Source: Goodfellowiella coeruleoviolacea | GTDB taxonomy: Bacteria > Actinomycetota > Actinomycetes > Mycobacteriales > Pseudonocardiaceae | Length of the DNA stretch: 64,000 nt | Direction: 5' to 3' | Assembly: GCF_024171785.1 (NCBI RefSeq) | Contig: NZ_JAMTCK010000002.1 | Location: 248,001 to 312,000 of the forward strand | Shown: piece by piece, positions 1 through 9,280 of the stretch | How positions within the stretch are numbered: position 1 is the first letter of the stretch | Layout of the letters: every line of letters begins with the position of its first letter | Program-made: the position numbers and the translations under genes | Notes under the pieces: model-generated | Databases searched by the model: none | Told to the model about the DNA's origin: nothing | The model's input: only the letters and a program-made list of their open reading frames with translations

Positions 1-1
1 C

Positions 2-592
2 GGACCCGGGGCGGGGGCCGGCTGGCGGCAGTACGACAGCTGGCCCCCGGCCGGCGCCGAGCAGACCACGCTGGCCCTGACCGCGGACGCGCGGCTGGCC
101 GTCGGCGCCGGCCGGCCGGGCACCGGGCGGTTCGCGGTCAACACCGAGCCGGCCGCGGACGAACCGGGCGAGCGACTGGAGTTCCAGACCACGCCGCTGC
201 GCCGGGACGTGGTGCTCGCCGGCGGTGTGCAAGCCAGCATCCGCGCCTCGTTCACCGGTCCGGACGGCAACATCGCGGTGGTGCTGGAGGACGTCGCGCC
301 GGACGGGACCGCCAGCCGCATCACCCAGGGCTGGCTCAAGGCCAGCCACCGCTCCGGTGACCAGGGCGCGGCCCCGGTGCGGCCCGGCGTGACCTACGAC
401 CTGCCGGTGCACCTGTGGCCGACGCACTACCGGCTGGCCGCCGGTCACGTGCTGCGGGTGCGGGTGTCCAGCAGCGACTACCCGGAGATCGACTCGGACG
501 CGCCGGCCGGAACCGTCAGCGTCCGCCTCGGCGCGGCCGGATCGCTGATCCGCGTCACCGCGCTCGGCGGTGTCGGCCGCGCGCTGGCCTGA
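2..592 (+). CDS. CocE/NonD or Xaa-Pro dipeptidyl-peptidase family protein, C-terminal part
   Basis: Only the C-terminal end is present; the frame is open to the left edge, so the start and the alpha/beta-hydrolase domain lie outside. The visible roughly 196 residues have the look of the PepX_C jelly-roll domain that follows the catalytic domain in S15/CocE enzymes: an LEDVAPDG segment, an ITQGWLKASHR segment and an LWPTHYRLAAGHVLRVRVSSSDYP block near the end. The family cleaves N-terminal Xaa-Pro dipeptides or hydrolyses acyl esters and amides; the substrate cannot be told from this part. It converges with the next gene. It is a different protein from the S15 enzyme at 12611-14512. Confidence 0.8.
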   Translation, partial: GPGAGAGWRQYDSWPPAGAEQTTLALTADARLAVGAGRPGTGRFAVNTEPAADEPGERLEFQTTPLRRDVVLAGGVQASIRASFTGPDGNIAVVLEDVAPDGTASRITQGWLKASHRSGDQGAAPVRPGVTYDLPVHLWPTHYRLAAGHVLRVRVSSSDYPEIDSDAPAGTVSVRLGAAGSLIRVTALGGVGRALA

Positions 593-666
593 GCCGGGGC
601 CGGGCCGCTCCCGTCCACTGTGGCGTCCTCGTCCACGTGGAGCAGGAGCGGCCCGGCGCGGTCCGC

Positions 667-3600
667 TCAGGCGGCCGAGCGCCGCCACTGGGGCAGGGCG
701 ACCCGGACGTTCGCCCGCTCGGTGACGCCGTTGACGGTGATCGCCACCGTAACGGCACCCGGCCGCAGCGCGGTGAGCGTTCCGGTGCTCGGGTCCAGCC
801 AGGCCACGTGCCACGGCCGGATCCCGGACCGGTCACCGATGTGCAGGTTGGCCGAGCCGGACCAGTCGTAGCTGACCGGGTAGGCCACCGGCACCTGCCG
901 GCCGCCCTGCGTCAGGGTGGCGCTGACCTGGGCGGGCGCCCCGTGTGTCAGCACCTCCGGCGCGTGCAGGGCCAGCGCGTCCACGTGCGGCCGGATCTCC
1001 GCGGCGATCCACTCCGGACTCGGTCGCTGCGGCCACTGCCGGCCCAGCGCCATGCCGTGCTGGTCAACCGGGTCCACCCCGAACAGCGTCCAGCCGGTGA
1101 AGCCGCCCTGGCTGGCGTCGGCGGCCGGCGCCTTGCCGGAGTTGCCGTTGATCACGTACGGCACACCGTCCACCCGGGACGCCGAGAACACGCCGACGTG
1201 GCCGCCGACGAACGCCACGCCCTTGCCGGTCTGCTGGCGGAACTCGGCCAGCCACCGCTCCACCACGCTCGCCTCCAGCCGGTCGGAGAGCTGGCTTCCC
1301 TTGGTGGGCGTGGGGTCGCGCGGCGGGTGGTGCTCCAGCACCACCACCGAGTTCACCGACGGGTTGCGCCTGGCCTCGTCCAGGGCGTCGCGCAGCATCC
1401 GCGCCTGGTCGAACCCGCCGCCCCGGATGGTGCCGGTGGAGGTGTCCAGCAGCACGAACCGGGTTCCGCGGTGGTCGAAGGACTGGTGGGTGATCCCGAA
1501 CTCCCTACGGAAGTTCTCGATCGTGCCCGGGCCCATGATCTCGTGGTTGCCCGGTACGTAGTACCAGGGCAGCTCCGTGCCCAACTCCTCGGTGAGCACC
1601 CGGTGCGCCAGCGCCAGGTCCTCGGGCGCGGCCTCGTCCACCAGGTCGCCGTTGATCACCACGAAGTCCGGGTGCTGCGCCTTGATCTCCCGCAGCGTGC
1701 GGCGCGCGGACCGCACCAGGTCGCTGTCCGGGTTGCGGGCCACGAACTGGGCGTCGGACATCACCGCGAACCGCCACTGCCTGCCGGCGACGGTGCCGTC
1801 CTGCACCACCACCCGGTCGTGCTCGGCTGTCGCGGCGGGAATGTCCACTGTGGGCGGAACCCTGGCCACCATGTCGTCGATCAGCACCTCGCCGCTGTAC
1901 TGGCGGTCGGCCTGCGTCTCGATGGTGTAGAACCTGTTGACCCGCAACGGGAAGGCCAAGGCGGTGGGCACCGCCACCTCCAGGTAGCGCCACCCGGTCC
2001 AGGTGATGTAGGGGCCGTACAGCGAGCGGGTCTGCCCCTGGGCGTCGGTGACGGTGAACGCGGTCCACTCACCCCGGCCGTGCCCGTACACCCAGGCGCC
2101 CAGGGCCAGTGGCTGGCCCTCGACCTGGATGGGCTGCGGGGGGATGGCGTAGGCGGTGCGGGTGCCGGTGGACTGGCTGAAGTCGTAGGTCAGCCGCAGG
2201 CCGGCGCCGGTGTGGCCGTCCGGGGTGGGTGCGACCGAACCCGAGCCGCGGGCCGAGCCGAAGGTCCACGACGCGCCGTTGTCGAAGTCGGCGATCAGCC
2301 GCTCGGTCAGCCCGACGGTCACCGCGACGCGGGTGGTCTGGCCGCCCACCCGGACCGTGATGGTGGTGCTGCCCGCCTTCCTGGCGCTGACCCGCAGGCT
2401 GCCCGAGTCGGTGGGGGTGACGTCGAGCAGGGCGCGGTCGTAGTCCAGGTCCAGGTCGGCCGGGTCGATCGGCGCGGTGAAGCCGTTGTCGTCGTAGCCG
2501 ACCACCCCGACCGTGCTGTTGGCGTTCTCGCTGGGCAGGCTGACCAGCGCGGTGGTGGGGGAGATCCGCGACAGCGGGCCCAGCACGGTCAGGTCGAGGC
2601 TGCCGGTGACCTTGCCTCGGCGCGCGGTCACCGTGGCCGTGCCGGTGCGCAGCGCGTGGAACCGCCCGTCCCGGTCCACCCAGCCGGTGCCGGCCTGGCC
2701 GACCTGCCAGGCGGGCCTGCCCCGGTCGCTGGCCGGGCCGTAGGTCTCGTCGTACCCGTTGGCCACCAGTTGCCGGGTCAGCCCGGGGAACACCCGCTCC
2801 GGCCGGCCGCCCGGCACGGTGCCGGCACCCGGTGACTGGCTCGGGTCGGCGGCCGTGCGCACCCAGAACCCGGTGAGCCGGCCGCTGCCCTGCGGCGCGT
2901 ACAGCGCGAGCCCGTTGGGCACCGGGCGTTCCGCGCCGTCGGACGGGGTGTTGCGCACGGTGACCTGGTCGGTGCCGGGTTCCCGGGCCAGCAGGGTCGA
3001 CGAGCCGCCGCCGTCGAGGTTGACGGCGTTGTGCGCGCCCATCTCCCTGAGGATGGCGGCCATGTCCTTGAGGTTGAGGCCCAACAGGTAGGGCGCCTGC
3101 CGTCCGTCCACGGTGAGCAGGAACATCTTCTTGCCGTCCGCGGAGAAGCCGACCGCGGTCCTGGGGTGCAGCGGGTCGTCGGGTGCCACGATCTGGCCGT
3201 CCTTGAGCAGCAGCTGGTTGCCGCCGATCGCGGTCTTCAGCGCGGCGCCGTCGCTGGCGCGCGAGGAGTAGGCCAGGTCGACGCGGTCGCCGACGCGCAG
3301 CCCGCCCAGCGTGTCGGCGCCGGCCTCCCGGCCGACGAGCAGGTAGCCGTCGGCGGGGATGGCGTCGCCGCCCACCTCGGTCCTGACCTCGGTCACCACG
3401 TCCGCGCGCACCACCACCTCGGCCACCCGGCTCGCGCCCTGCACGGCGCGGGCCCGGGAGTAGTCGCCCCACAGCGGCGTGAACACGCCCACCCCGTCCA
3501 CGCCGATCTCGTGGCTGTTGAACTGGGTGAGCCGGACGGCCTGCCCGTCGGCGGCGCGGGTCACCGTGCCCTCGAAGAAGACCTCCATGATCCGGCCGAT

Positions 3601-4185
3601 GCCGGCCGCGTCGATGCCCACCGCCCTGGTGTGGCCGGCGGTCGCCGACTTGACCAGGGTGCCGTCGGCCAGGCCGACCCCCTCCGGGGCGTTGGAGTTG
3701 TTGATGTCGAAGAAGTCACCGTTGACCGCGGCCACCGCCCGGGTCCGGTTGGCCTGGGTGGACAGCGGCTCGGCCGAGCTGACCTGCCCCGGGTACAGGT
3801 AGCCGACCCGGGTCCCGCCGGTGAGGTCGACGGTGAGCGCGTCACCCCGCACCCAGCCGCCGGCGTCGCCGGGCTCGTACCAGTCGAACGAGTCCAGTGA
3901 CACGCCGGGCGCCACCGGTCGGGTGGTGCGCGCCGTCTCGATGCGCTGCGCCGGGTCGACCGCGGTGGTGGACGGGGCGGCGACCCCGGGCAGGTCCAGG
4001 ACCGTGGCTGGGCCGCCGGCCGTCGGCGCCGGGGCGGTCGAGGGCGGCGGTGGCGCGGCGACCGGTTCGGCCGCCGCCGGCACGCCGAGGCCGGGCAGGA
4101 CGGAGAGGACAACCGCGAGCAGTGCGGCGGGCACCGGGGTGAGCCGTGGGCGACCGGGTGGCGCCGAACGACGTCGAGACGTCAC
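667..4185 (-). CDS. Secreted phosphodiester glycosidase (NAGPA domain) fused to a metallophosphoesterase
   Basis: This 1172-residue protein starts with an RRR n-region and a hydrophobic signal to about residue 39. An NAGPA/DUF2233 domain follows (about 85-430), with NGDFFD at 155-160 and an NLDGGGSST motif; this family cleaves sugar-phosphate phosphodiesters. The middle (about 450-780) looks like Big2-type Ig repeats and a carbohydrate-binding beta-sandwich starting FDNGASW. The C-terminal third is a calcineurin-like metallophosphoesterase with MSDAQ, NGDLVD, PGNHE and GGHVG, the expected metal ligands. The fusion suggests two-step release of sugar and phosphate from a polymer outside the cell, for example teichoic or phosphoglycan material; that substrate is inference. 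ATG start with a signal peptide supports the N-terminus. Confidence 0.85.
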   Translation of the reverse strand: MTSRRRSAPPGRPRLTPVPAALLAVVLSVLPGLGVPAAAEPVAAPPPPSTAPAPTAGGPATVLDLPGVAAPSTTAVDPAQRIETARTTRPVAPGVSLDSFDWYEPGDAGGWVRGDALTVDLTGGTRVGYLYPGQVSSAEPLSTQANRTRAVAAVNGDFFDINNSNAPEGVGLADGTLVKSATAGHTRAVGIDAAGIGRIMEVFFEGTVTRAADGQAVRLTQFNSHEIGVDGVGVFTPLWGDYSRARAVQGASRVAEVVVRADVVTEVRTEVGGDAIPADGYLLVGREAGADTLGGLRVGDRVDLAYSSRASDGAALKTAIGGNQLLLKDGQIVAPDDPLHPRTAVGFSADGKKMFLLTVDGRQAPYLLGLNLKDMAAILREMGAHNAVNLDGGGSSTLLAREPGTDQVTVRNTPSDGAERPVPNGLALYAPQGSGRLTGFWVRTAADPSQSPGAGTVPGGRPERVFPGLTRQLVANGYDETYGPASDRGRPAWQVGQAGTGWVDRDGRFHALRTGTATVTARRGKVTGSLDLTVLGPLSRISPTTALVSLPSENANSTVGVVGYDDNGFTAPIDPADLDLDYDRALLDVTPTDSGSLRVSARKAGSTTITVRVGGQTTRVAVTVGLTERLIADFDNGASWTFGSARGSGSVAPTPDGHTGAGLRLTYDFSQSTGTRTAYAIPPQPIQVEGQPLALGAWVYGHGRGEWTAFTVTDAQGQTRSLYGPYITWTGWRYLEVAVPTALAFPLRVNRFYTIETQADRQYSGEVLIDDMVARVPPTVDIPAATAEHDRVVVQDGTVAGRQWRFAVMSDAQFVARNPDSDLVRSARRTLREIKAQHPDFVVINGDLVDEAAPEDLALAHRVLTEELGTELPWYYVPGNHEIMGPGTIENFRREFGITHQSFDHRGTRFVLLDTSTGTIRGGGFDQARMLRDALDEARRNPSVNSVVVLEHHPPRDPTPTKGSQLSDRLEASVVERWLAEFRQQTGKGVAFVGGHVGVFSASRVDGVPYVINGNSGKAPAADASQGGFTGWTLFGVDPVDQHGMALGRQWPQRPSPEWIAAEIRPHVDALALHAPEVLTHGAPAQVSATLTQGGRQVPVAYPVSYDWSGSANLHIGDRSGIRPWHVAWLDPSTGTLTALRPGAVTVAITVNGVTERANVRVALPQWRRSAA

Positions 4186-4435
4186 GGGGAACTCCAGGAG
4201 TACCAGGGTTGGGTGAAAAGTTTGCTAACCGGTAGTTCACCGTGTCACTGGTTGTCGGCGGCAGTGCCTTCCGGTGTAATTCCGGGGAAATCTCCGGAAT
4301 CGTCTCACCCACCGTGCTCGCTTGCTCACTGATCGCCGAAGTCCGGTGCCGGTCGCGCGACGAGCGGGCCGAGCAGGGCGCGAACGGTTGGCTGGTGTTC
4401 ACGTTCCGGTCGGACTGGCCACCTAGGTTCCCGCC

Positions 4436-5512
4436 ATGCACACCATCACGGGAACGTCCTCCGGCGGCTCGCTGCCGCGCCGCGCCGTGCTGCACGGCCT
4501 CCTCGGCGGGGCCGCGCTCACCGCGGTCGGTGCGCTCGGCGCGGGCGGCACCGCGACTGCCGCGCCGGCCGGCCGGCGGCGCACGGTGCTGGTCGCCACC
4601 AACGAGCCCTGGGGCACCTACCACGTCAAACCACTGCTCGCCGAGGCCAACCGGCGCGGCTGGCGGTTGGTCCAGGTGGTGCCCGACCTGTCGCAGATCG
4701 CCGGGGACGACCCGGTGCCGGTCGTGGTGCCCGAGCGCGCGCCAGCCGCGGACCTGCTCGTGGTCACCGGGGCCGGGGACTGGCCGGTCGAGTGCGCGGC
4801 GCGGTTGCGCCGGCTGCCGGTGGCCGCCAGCTCCCTGGCCTACCTGGGGCCGGCGCAGGCGGACCGGGCGCGCGAACTGCGGCCGAGGCTGCGCCTGGTC
4901 ACCTCGTCCTCGCCGGCCGAGTCCCGCGCGTTCGCCAGCTACCTGGGCGTCCACCAGCGGCGGGTCCGGGTCGTGGGCTCGCCGCAGACCGACGACCTGC
5001 CGCGGCGCGCTGCCGAGCCGGGGCTGGTGCTGGTCCTCACCAGCGTCACCCACCCGGACGGCACCGGCGGGGCCGCGCCAGGAACCGAACTGCTCCTCGC
5101 CTCGGCCGAGCGGCTGGCCGCCGCGGGCAAGCGCATCCTGGTCGGGCTGCACCCCAGGGAGGACCGGGCGCTGTGGAGCCGCTACGAGATCAGCGCCGTG
5201 CCCTCGCTGCAGGCCTCGGCCAGGGCCGAGGCGGCGATCGGGATTCCCGGGACGGTGTTCCCGCTGGTGGCCGCGGTGGGCACGCCGCTGGTCGGCTGCA
5301 CCGATCCCGCGCTGACCGTGCCCGACTACCTGCGCGCGGTCTGCTCGTCGACCATCACCGACCCGGCCGCCGCCGTGTCCGCTGTGGACGGTGCGCGACT
5401 GCCGGACGCGGCGACACTGGCCGACGCGGTCGGTCCCGTCGGGGGTTCGGCCCGCCGCCTGCTCGACGCGTGGGCCGGCGCGGCGCGGCCGCGGCCGGGG
5501 CACGGCCGATGA
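4436..5512 (+). CDS. Tat-exported protein of unknown function with a glycosyltransferase-like fold
   Basis: The 358-residue product begins with a twin-arginine signal (LPRRAVLHGLLGGAALTAVG, about residues 14-33). The mature part has alternating beta/alpha segments: VLVATNEPWGTYHVKPLL early, RVRVVGSPQTDDLP in the middle, then VLVLTSVTHPDG, ILVGLHPREDRALW and a GIPGTVFPLVAAVGTPLVG run. The layout recalls GT-B or CDP-glycerol transferase-like Rossmann pairs, but I cannot assign a family with confidence. A Tat-exported protein with such a fold would be odd, since nucleotide-sugar donors are cytoplasmic. It is divergent from the NAGPA gene across 250 bp. Product unknown. Confidence 0.7.
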   Translation: MHTITGTSSGGSLPRRAVLHGLLGGAALTAVGALGAGGTATAAPAGRRRTVLVATNEPWGTYHVKPLLAEANRRGWRLVQVVPDLSQIAGDDPVPVVVPERAPAADLLVVTGAGDWPVECAARLRRLPVAASSLAYLGPAQADRARELRPRLRLVTSSSPAESRAFASYLGVHQRRVRVVGSPQTDDLPRRAAEPGLVLVLTSVTHPDGTGGAAPGTELLLASAERLAAAGKRILVGLHPREDRALWSRYEISAVPSLQASARAEAAIGIPGTVFPLVAAVGTPLVGCTDPALTVPDYLRAVCSSTITDPAAAVSAVDGARLPDAATLADAVGPVGGSARRLLDAWAGAARPRPGHGR

Positions 5513-5646
5513 GTCCGGCCGCGGCACGCCGAACGGTCGCGCCGACAGCGCTGCACCGGGCCGACACCGTCCAGCCGCGCGGCGACCACCTCGGCCGGGC
5601 GCCCGTGCCCTCAGTCTGGTGAACCCATTCAGCAACTGACCCCATT

Positions 5647-5660
5647 GCGGGCCGGCCCGC
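5647..5660. repeat. 14-bp GC-rich palindrome, possible terminator stem
   Basis: GCGGGCC followed directly by its reverse complement GGCCCGC. A second weaker dyad, CTGGCGGGCCAG, follows at about 5677. It lies 135 bp after the unknown Tat protein gene and before the GH5 promoter, so it may end transcription from the left. There is no clear T-run. Confidence 0.35.
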
Positions 5661-5705
5661 CCGCTCCTTTCGTTTGCTGGCGGGCCAGCCCGACAACTTA
5701 ACCGG

Positions 5706-5734
5706 TTGTGTCACCGGTGCGGTGCTCCTATCCT
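5706..5734 (+). promoter_or_regulatory. Candidate sigma-70-type promoter of the GH5 gene
   Basis: TTGTGT at 5706-5711 and TATCCT at 5729-5734 are separated by 17 bp, about 100 bp before the ATG. An 8-bp palindrome AACCGGTT (5700-5707) overlaps the -35 element and could be an operator. The rest of the gap 5513-5835 shows only the GC palindrome at 5647 and no gene. Confidence 0.45.
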
Positions 5735-5835
5735 GAAACCGATGTCGCACATCGGCGGACGGGTGCTCTCACTGTGCTGCATCTGCCAGTTCGCACGCCC
5801 TGTGGCGTGTCAGCACTCCGTCCCCGAGGTGGGTC

Positions 5836-6825
5836 ATGAAGACACGATTGACAATCGCGGGCACCGTCCTCTTCGCACTGTTCGCCGCCACGGTGGTGGC
5901 CGGGTCACCGGCGTACGCGGCAACCGGGTTCTACGTCAGCGGCGGGCGGCTCCACGACGCCAACGGCAGTGAGTTCGTGATGCGCGGGGTGAACCACGCG
6001 CACACCTGGTACACCTCGCAGACCAGCTCGTTCGCCAACATCAAGGCGCTGGGCGCGAACACCGTCCGGGTGGTGCTGTCCACCGGTGACCGGTGGACCA
6101 GGAACGACACCGCGGACGTGGCCAACGTGGTGTCGCTGTGCAAGCAGAACCGGCTGATCTGCGTGCTGGAAGCGCACGACACCACCGGTTACGGCGAGCA
6201 GAGCGGTGCGGTCTCCCTGGCCAGGGCGGCCGACTACTGGGTGAGCGTGCGCAGCGCGCTGGCCGGCCAGGAGAAGTACGTCATCATCAACATCGGCAAC
6301 GAGCCCTACGGCAACAACAACTACTCCTCGTGGGCCACGGACACGGCCAACGCCGTCAAGCGGCTGCGCGGCGCCGGCCTCACCCACACCATCATGGTGG
6401 ACGCCCCCAACTGGGGGCAGGACTGGTCGTTCACCATGCGCGACAACGCCGCCTCGGTGTTCGCCAGCGACCCGAACAAGAACACGGTGTTCTCCATCCA
6501 CATGTACGGCGTGTTCGACACGGCGGCCGAGATCAGCGACTACCTGAACCGGTTCGTCACCGCGCGCCTGCCGATCCTGGTCGGCGAGTTCGGGCACAAC
6601 CACTCGGACGGCAACCCCGACGAGGACGCCATCATGGCCACCACCCAGTCCCTGCGCCTGGGCTACCTGGGCTGGTCGTGGAGCGGCAACAGCAGTGACG
6701 TCGGCTACCTCGACATGACCAACGGCTTCAACCCCAACAGCCTGACCTCGTGGGGGCAGCGGATCTTCAACGGCGCCAACGGGATCAAGGCCACGGCCAA
6801 GCAGGCCACGGTCTACGGCCGCTGA
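5836..6825 (+). CDS. Secreted GH5 glycoside hydrolase (cellulase/beta-mannanase type)
   Basis: The 329-residue enzyme has a Sec signal peptide (MKTRLTIAG..., cleavage near SPAYA-AT, residues 28-30) and a single TIM-barrel GH5 domain with no binding module. Catalytic residues are visible: the acid/base Glu in IGNEP (E156) and the nucleophile Glu in ILVGEFGHN (E251). A GVNHAHTWY segment near residue 52 and the overall length resemble GH5_8 mannanases more than classical cellulases, so hydrolysis of beta-1,4-mannan is the best guess and cellulose the alternative. The ATG follows an AGGTGGGTC stretch. It converges with the 5'-nucleotidase gene and has its own candidate promoter at 5706-5734. Confidence 0.88.
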   Translation: MKTRLTIAGTVLFALFAATVVAGSPAYAATGFYVSGGRLHDANGSEFVMRGVNHAHTWYTSQTSSFANIKALGANTVRVVLSTGDRWTRNDTADVANVVSLCKQNRLICVLEAHDTTGYGEQSGAVSLARAADYWVSVRSALAGQEKYVIINIGNEPYGNNNYSSWATDTANAVKRLRGAGLTHTIMVDAPNWGQDWSFTMRDNAASVFASDPNKNTVFSIHMYGVFDTAAEISDYLNRFVTARLPILVGEFGHNHSDGNPDEDAIMATTQSLRLGYLGWSWSGNSSDVGYLDMTNGFNPNSLTSWGQRIFNGANGIKATAKQATVYGR

Positions 6826-6845
6826 CCCGCCACCACCGGACCAGG

Positions 6846-6885
6846 GTGTGGGCTGGTCGCCGAATCCCGGCTGACCAGCCCACAC
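6846..6885. terminator. Bidirectional terminator hairpin between convergent genes
   Basis: A perfect 13-bp inverted repeat, GTGTGGGCTGGTC (6846-6858) and GACCAGCCCACAC (6873-6885), has a 14-nt loop. It lies 20 bp after the GH5 stop and 30 bp after the 5'-nucleotidase stop on the other strand, so it probably serves both genes. There is no T-run, as is usual for actinomycete terminators. Confidence 0.7.
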
Positions 6886-6915
6886 TCCCGGGCGGGGAGC
6901 GGCGGCACGGGCCGG

Positions 6916-8775
6916 TCAGGACTGGATGACCACGGGGGTGCCGTTGGCGACGAGCTTCCAGTCCACTGTGGAGAACGAGGCGGGGTCGATCTCACCGGCC
7001 TGGCTGACCCAGTCGATCAGCGCCTGGCGGATCTCCACCTGCCGGTTGTACACCACCTCGGCGGTGGTCACGTGGGGGAAGTTGCCGCCGCCGGACTGCC
7101 GGTAGTTGTTGACCGCCACCACGAACACCTGGTCCGCGCTGACCGCGGTGCCACCGTGGGCCAGGTTGGCGATCCGCTGCCCTGGCGCCTTGGCGATGTC
7201 GATGTCGTAGGTCAACGGCGCGTCCAGACCGGCGACCACGTCGTAGTTGTAGTCGGGGATGCCGTTGGGCGCGGTCGCGGTGGGCGCGTTGGTGACCGCG
7301 TCCGGGGCGTGCGGACCAGGACCGGACACCTGCCTGAAGTACTCCGCCGACTTCTCCAGGTAGTCCTTGAGCTGCGCGCCGGTCAGGCGCACCGCGAGCA
7401 GGGTGTTGTCGAAGACGTAGAGCCCGGCCACGTCGCGGACCGAGACCTTGCCCGCGGGGATCGCGGCCGCCCGGTTGAACGGGGCGGCGATGGACAGCAC
7501 GGGCAGTGCCGCGTCAGCGGTCCCGGCCAGTGCCGCGCGCACCACGTCCGCCTGCACGTGGTTGATGAAGTCCAGCGCTGGCACGTCCTCGTACCGGGCG
7601 GCGGCCGCGGACATCGCCGCCGTGCAGGTGCCCACCACCGAGTTGACGTAGCTGGTCACCCTGTCGTGGTCGGCGCGCAGCAGCCGGACGATCTCGGGGT
7701 CCTCGGGCACGGTGTTGGAGTTGAGCACCTGGGACCGGCCCGCCCGCACCTGCCAGCCGGTGCGCGGCGCCCACGCCAGGTCGAACTCCATCAGGCTGAG
7801 TCGCTTGCCCCAGAACAGCGGCTCGGTCAACAGCACCCGCTGCCCGCTGGTCTTGTTGGTGACGAACCGTTCCGGGATCTCCACGTGCGCGTGGCCGACC
7901 AGGACGGCGTCGATGCCCGGCACCTGTTCGGCCAGCAGGGTCGAGGCGTTCTCCGGGTAGGGCAGGGCGTCCCCGTACGAGGAGGACGTGTCCGCGCCGG
8001 AGTGGGCCGCCACGACCACCAGGTCGGCGCCGGCCCGGCGCAGCCGGGGCACCCAGGTGCGGGCCTGCTCGACCAGCCCGGGGAAGGTCATCCGCCCCTC
8101 GACGTTGGCCTTGTCCCAGATGGCGATGCCGGGATTGGTCAGGCCGAGGATGCCGACGCGCACCGGTGGCGCGCCCGGCACGTGCACCTTCTTGATGACG
8201 TACGGGGGAAACGCGGGTGCGCCGGTCTTCGCGTCCAGCGCGTTCGCCCCGAGTAACGGGAAGTCGAGCTGCGCCTCGAAGGTCCGCAGCAGCGGAATCC
8301 CGTAGTTGAACTCGTGGTTGCCCAGGGCCGCGGCGTCGTAGCCGATCGCGTTCATGGCGGCGGCCATCGGGTGCACCCGGCCGGTGCTGATCGGTTCGAC
8401 CTTGGCGTAGTAGTAGGCCAGCGGGGTGCCCTGGATGGTGTCACCGGCGTCGATCAACAGCGTGGTGTCCGCACCCCGCTCGGCCCGCACCGCCCGCACC
8501 AGCGTGGCGATCTTGGCCAGCCCCACGTCGTTGTGCTGGCTGTCGTCGAACTCCCGGTCGGCGAAGTAGTCCCAGTTGAACACGTTGCCGTGCAGGTCGG
8601 TGGAGCCCAGCACGGTGAGGGTGACCCGGCGACCGGGACCGTGGCTGTCGGTGGTGGTCTCGGCCGCCGCGGTGGCCGGCCGGAACCCGGCCGCGGCCAG
8701 GATCGCGCCGGCACCGCCAGCGAGCGCGGCCCGGCGGCCGAAGGAACGGCGGGACTGGCTTTCGGAATCGGACAC
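6916..8775 (-). CDS. Tat-exported 5'-nucleotidase / 2',3'-cyclic-nucleotide phosphodiesterase family protein
   Basis: The 619-residue protein starts at the GTG at 8775, where a GAGGAG Shine-Dalgarno sits 5 nt upstream, and opens with a Tat signal (SRRSFGRRAALAGG). An N-terminal metallophosphoesterase domain shows GSTDLHGN, DAGDTIQG, GNHEFNYG and VGHAHVEIPE, the usual metal-binding blocks. The C-terminal 5'-nucleotidase domain carries the substrate-binding NYRQSGGGNFPH-type region. The family removes phosphate from extracellular nucleotides or opens cyclic 2',3'-nucleotides for phosphate and nucleoside salvage. It is divergent from the ABC transporter and converges with GH5. The reading frame stays open far upstream, but the start chosen fits the signal peptide and ribosome binding site. 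Confidence 0.88.
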   Translation of the reverse strand: MSDSESQSRRSFGRRAALAGGAGAILAAAGFRPATAAAETTTDSHGPGRRVTLTVLGSTDLHGNVFNWDYFADREFDDSQHNDVGLAKIATLVRAVRAERGADTTLLIDAGDTIQGTPLAYYYAKVEPISTGRVHPMAAAMNAIGYDAAALGNHEFNYGIPLLRTFEAQLDFPLLGANALDAKTGAPAFPPYVIKKVHVPGAPPVRVGILGLTNPGIAIWDKANVEGRMTFPGLVEQARTWVPRLRRAGADLVVVAAHSGADTSSSYGDALPYPENASTLLAEQVPGIDAVLVGHAHVEIPERFVTNKTSGQRVLLTEPLFWGKRLSLMEFDLAWAPRTGWQVRAGRSQVLNSNTVPEDPEIVRLLRADHDRVTSYVNSVVGTCTAAMSAAAARYEDVPALDFINHVQADVVRAALAGTADAALPVLSIAAPFNRAAAIPAGKVSVRDVAGLYVFDNTLLAVRLTGAQLKDYLEKSAEYFRQVSGPGPHAPDAVTNAPTATAPNGIPDYNYDVVAGLDAPLTYDIDIAKAPGQRIANLAHGGTAVSADQVFVVAVNNYRQSGGGNFPHVTTAEVVYNRQVEIRQALIDWVSQAGEIDPASFSTVDWKLVANGTPVVIQS

Positions 8776-9280
8776 AACAACTCCTCGGAGCAGGGGCAGG
8801 GACGGGGACGTCACTGGAGCCGGACACACCCTACGTACCGGTCGGACCGGCACGGTTGGCACCGCCTGGTCCGGCGGTCGCGGGCCCTGCGGCCGGGGCC
8901 CGGCCGTGGGCGGTTCGACGTGGTGCCGCGCCGGTCGGCGTCGCGGTGCGTCCTGTGGGCGGGCGCTGCTGACTGGTCCCGGGAGCCGGAACAGTGCGAA
9001 CAGGACTGTGCACAGTGGAATCCGGCAGCGGTGGGCGGGAATCGGGCAGCCGGCCGCGACCCACTTCCCGGGTGGTGCGGTGGTCCGTCGCCCAGCCGCC
9101 ACCGGGACCCCCACATCGAGTAACCCGGGTGGTACGGGGCGTACCGGCCGGTTCGGGCAACTCGGTCGGTGTGGCTCGCGAACAGGTGAACCTGGACCGG
9201 ATCCGGTCAGGAGGACCAACAACGCAGTTGAGTGACTCCCCGTCCGCCAGCCGCTGTCAGGCGAAGGGAGAACAGGGCCT
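8776..9280. promoter_or_regulatory. Divergent intergenic region with a 14-bp palindrome
   Basis: This 505-bp gap separates the start of the 5'-nucleotidase gene from the start of the ABC transporter gene. I see no convincing gene. A perfect palindrome built on GACCGG-AT-CCGGTC (9195-9208) sits 72 bp before the transporter ATG and is a candidate operator. A single PHO-box-like unit reading GTTCACCTGTT on the minus strand at about 9181-9191 is not repeated. Confidence 0.35.

Noticed and set aside
415-2835. Very long open frames opposite or out of phase with real genes, such as this one across from the NAGPA gene
   Set aside because: They are low-complexity Arg/Gly/Ala/Pro translations caused by high GC, without motifs, ribosome sites or signal peptides.
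4235-9191. PHO-box-like units (GTTCACC) near 4235, 4400 and 9181
   Set aside because: Each is single; the 11-bp direct repeat needed for PhoP binding is not there.
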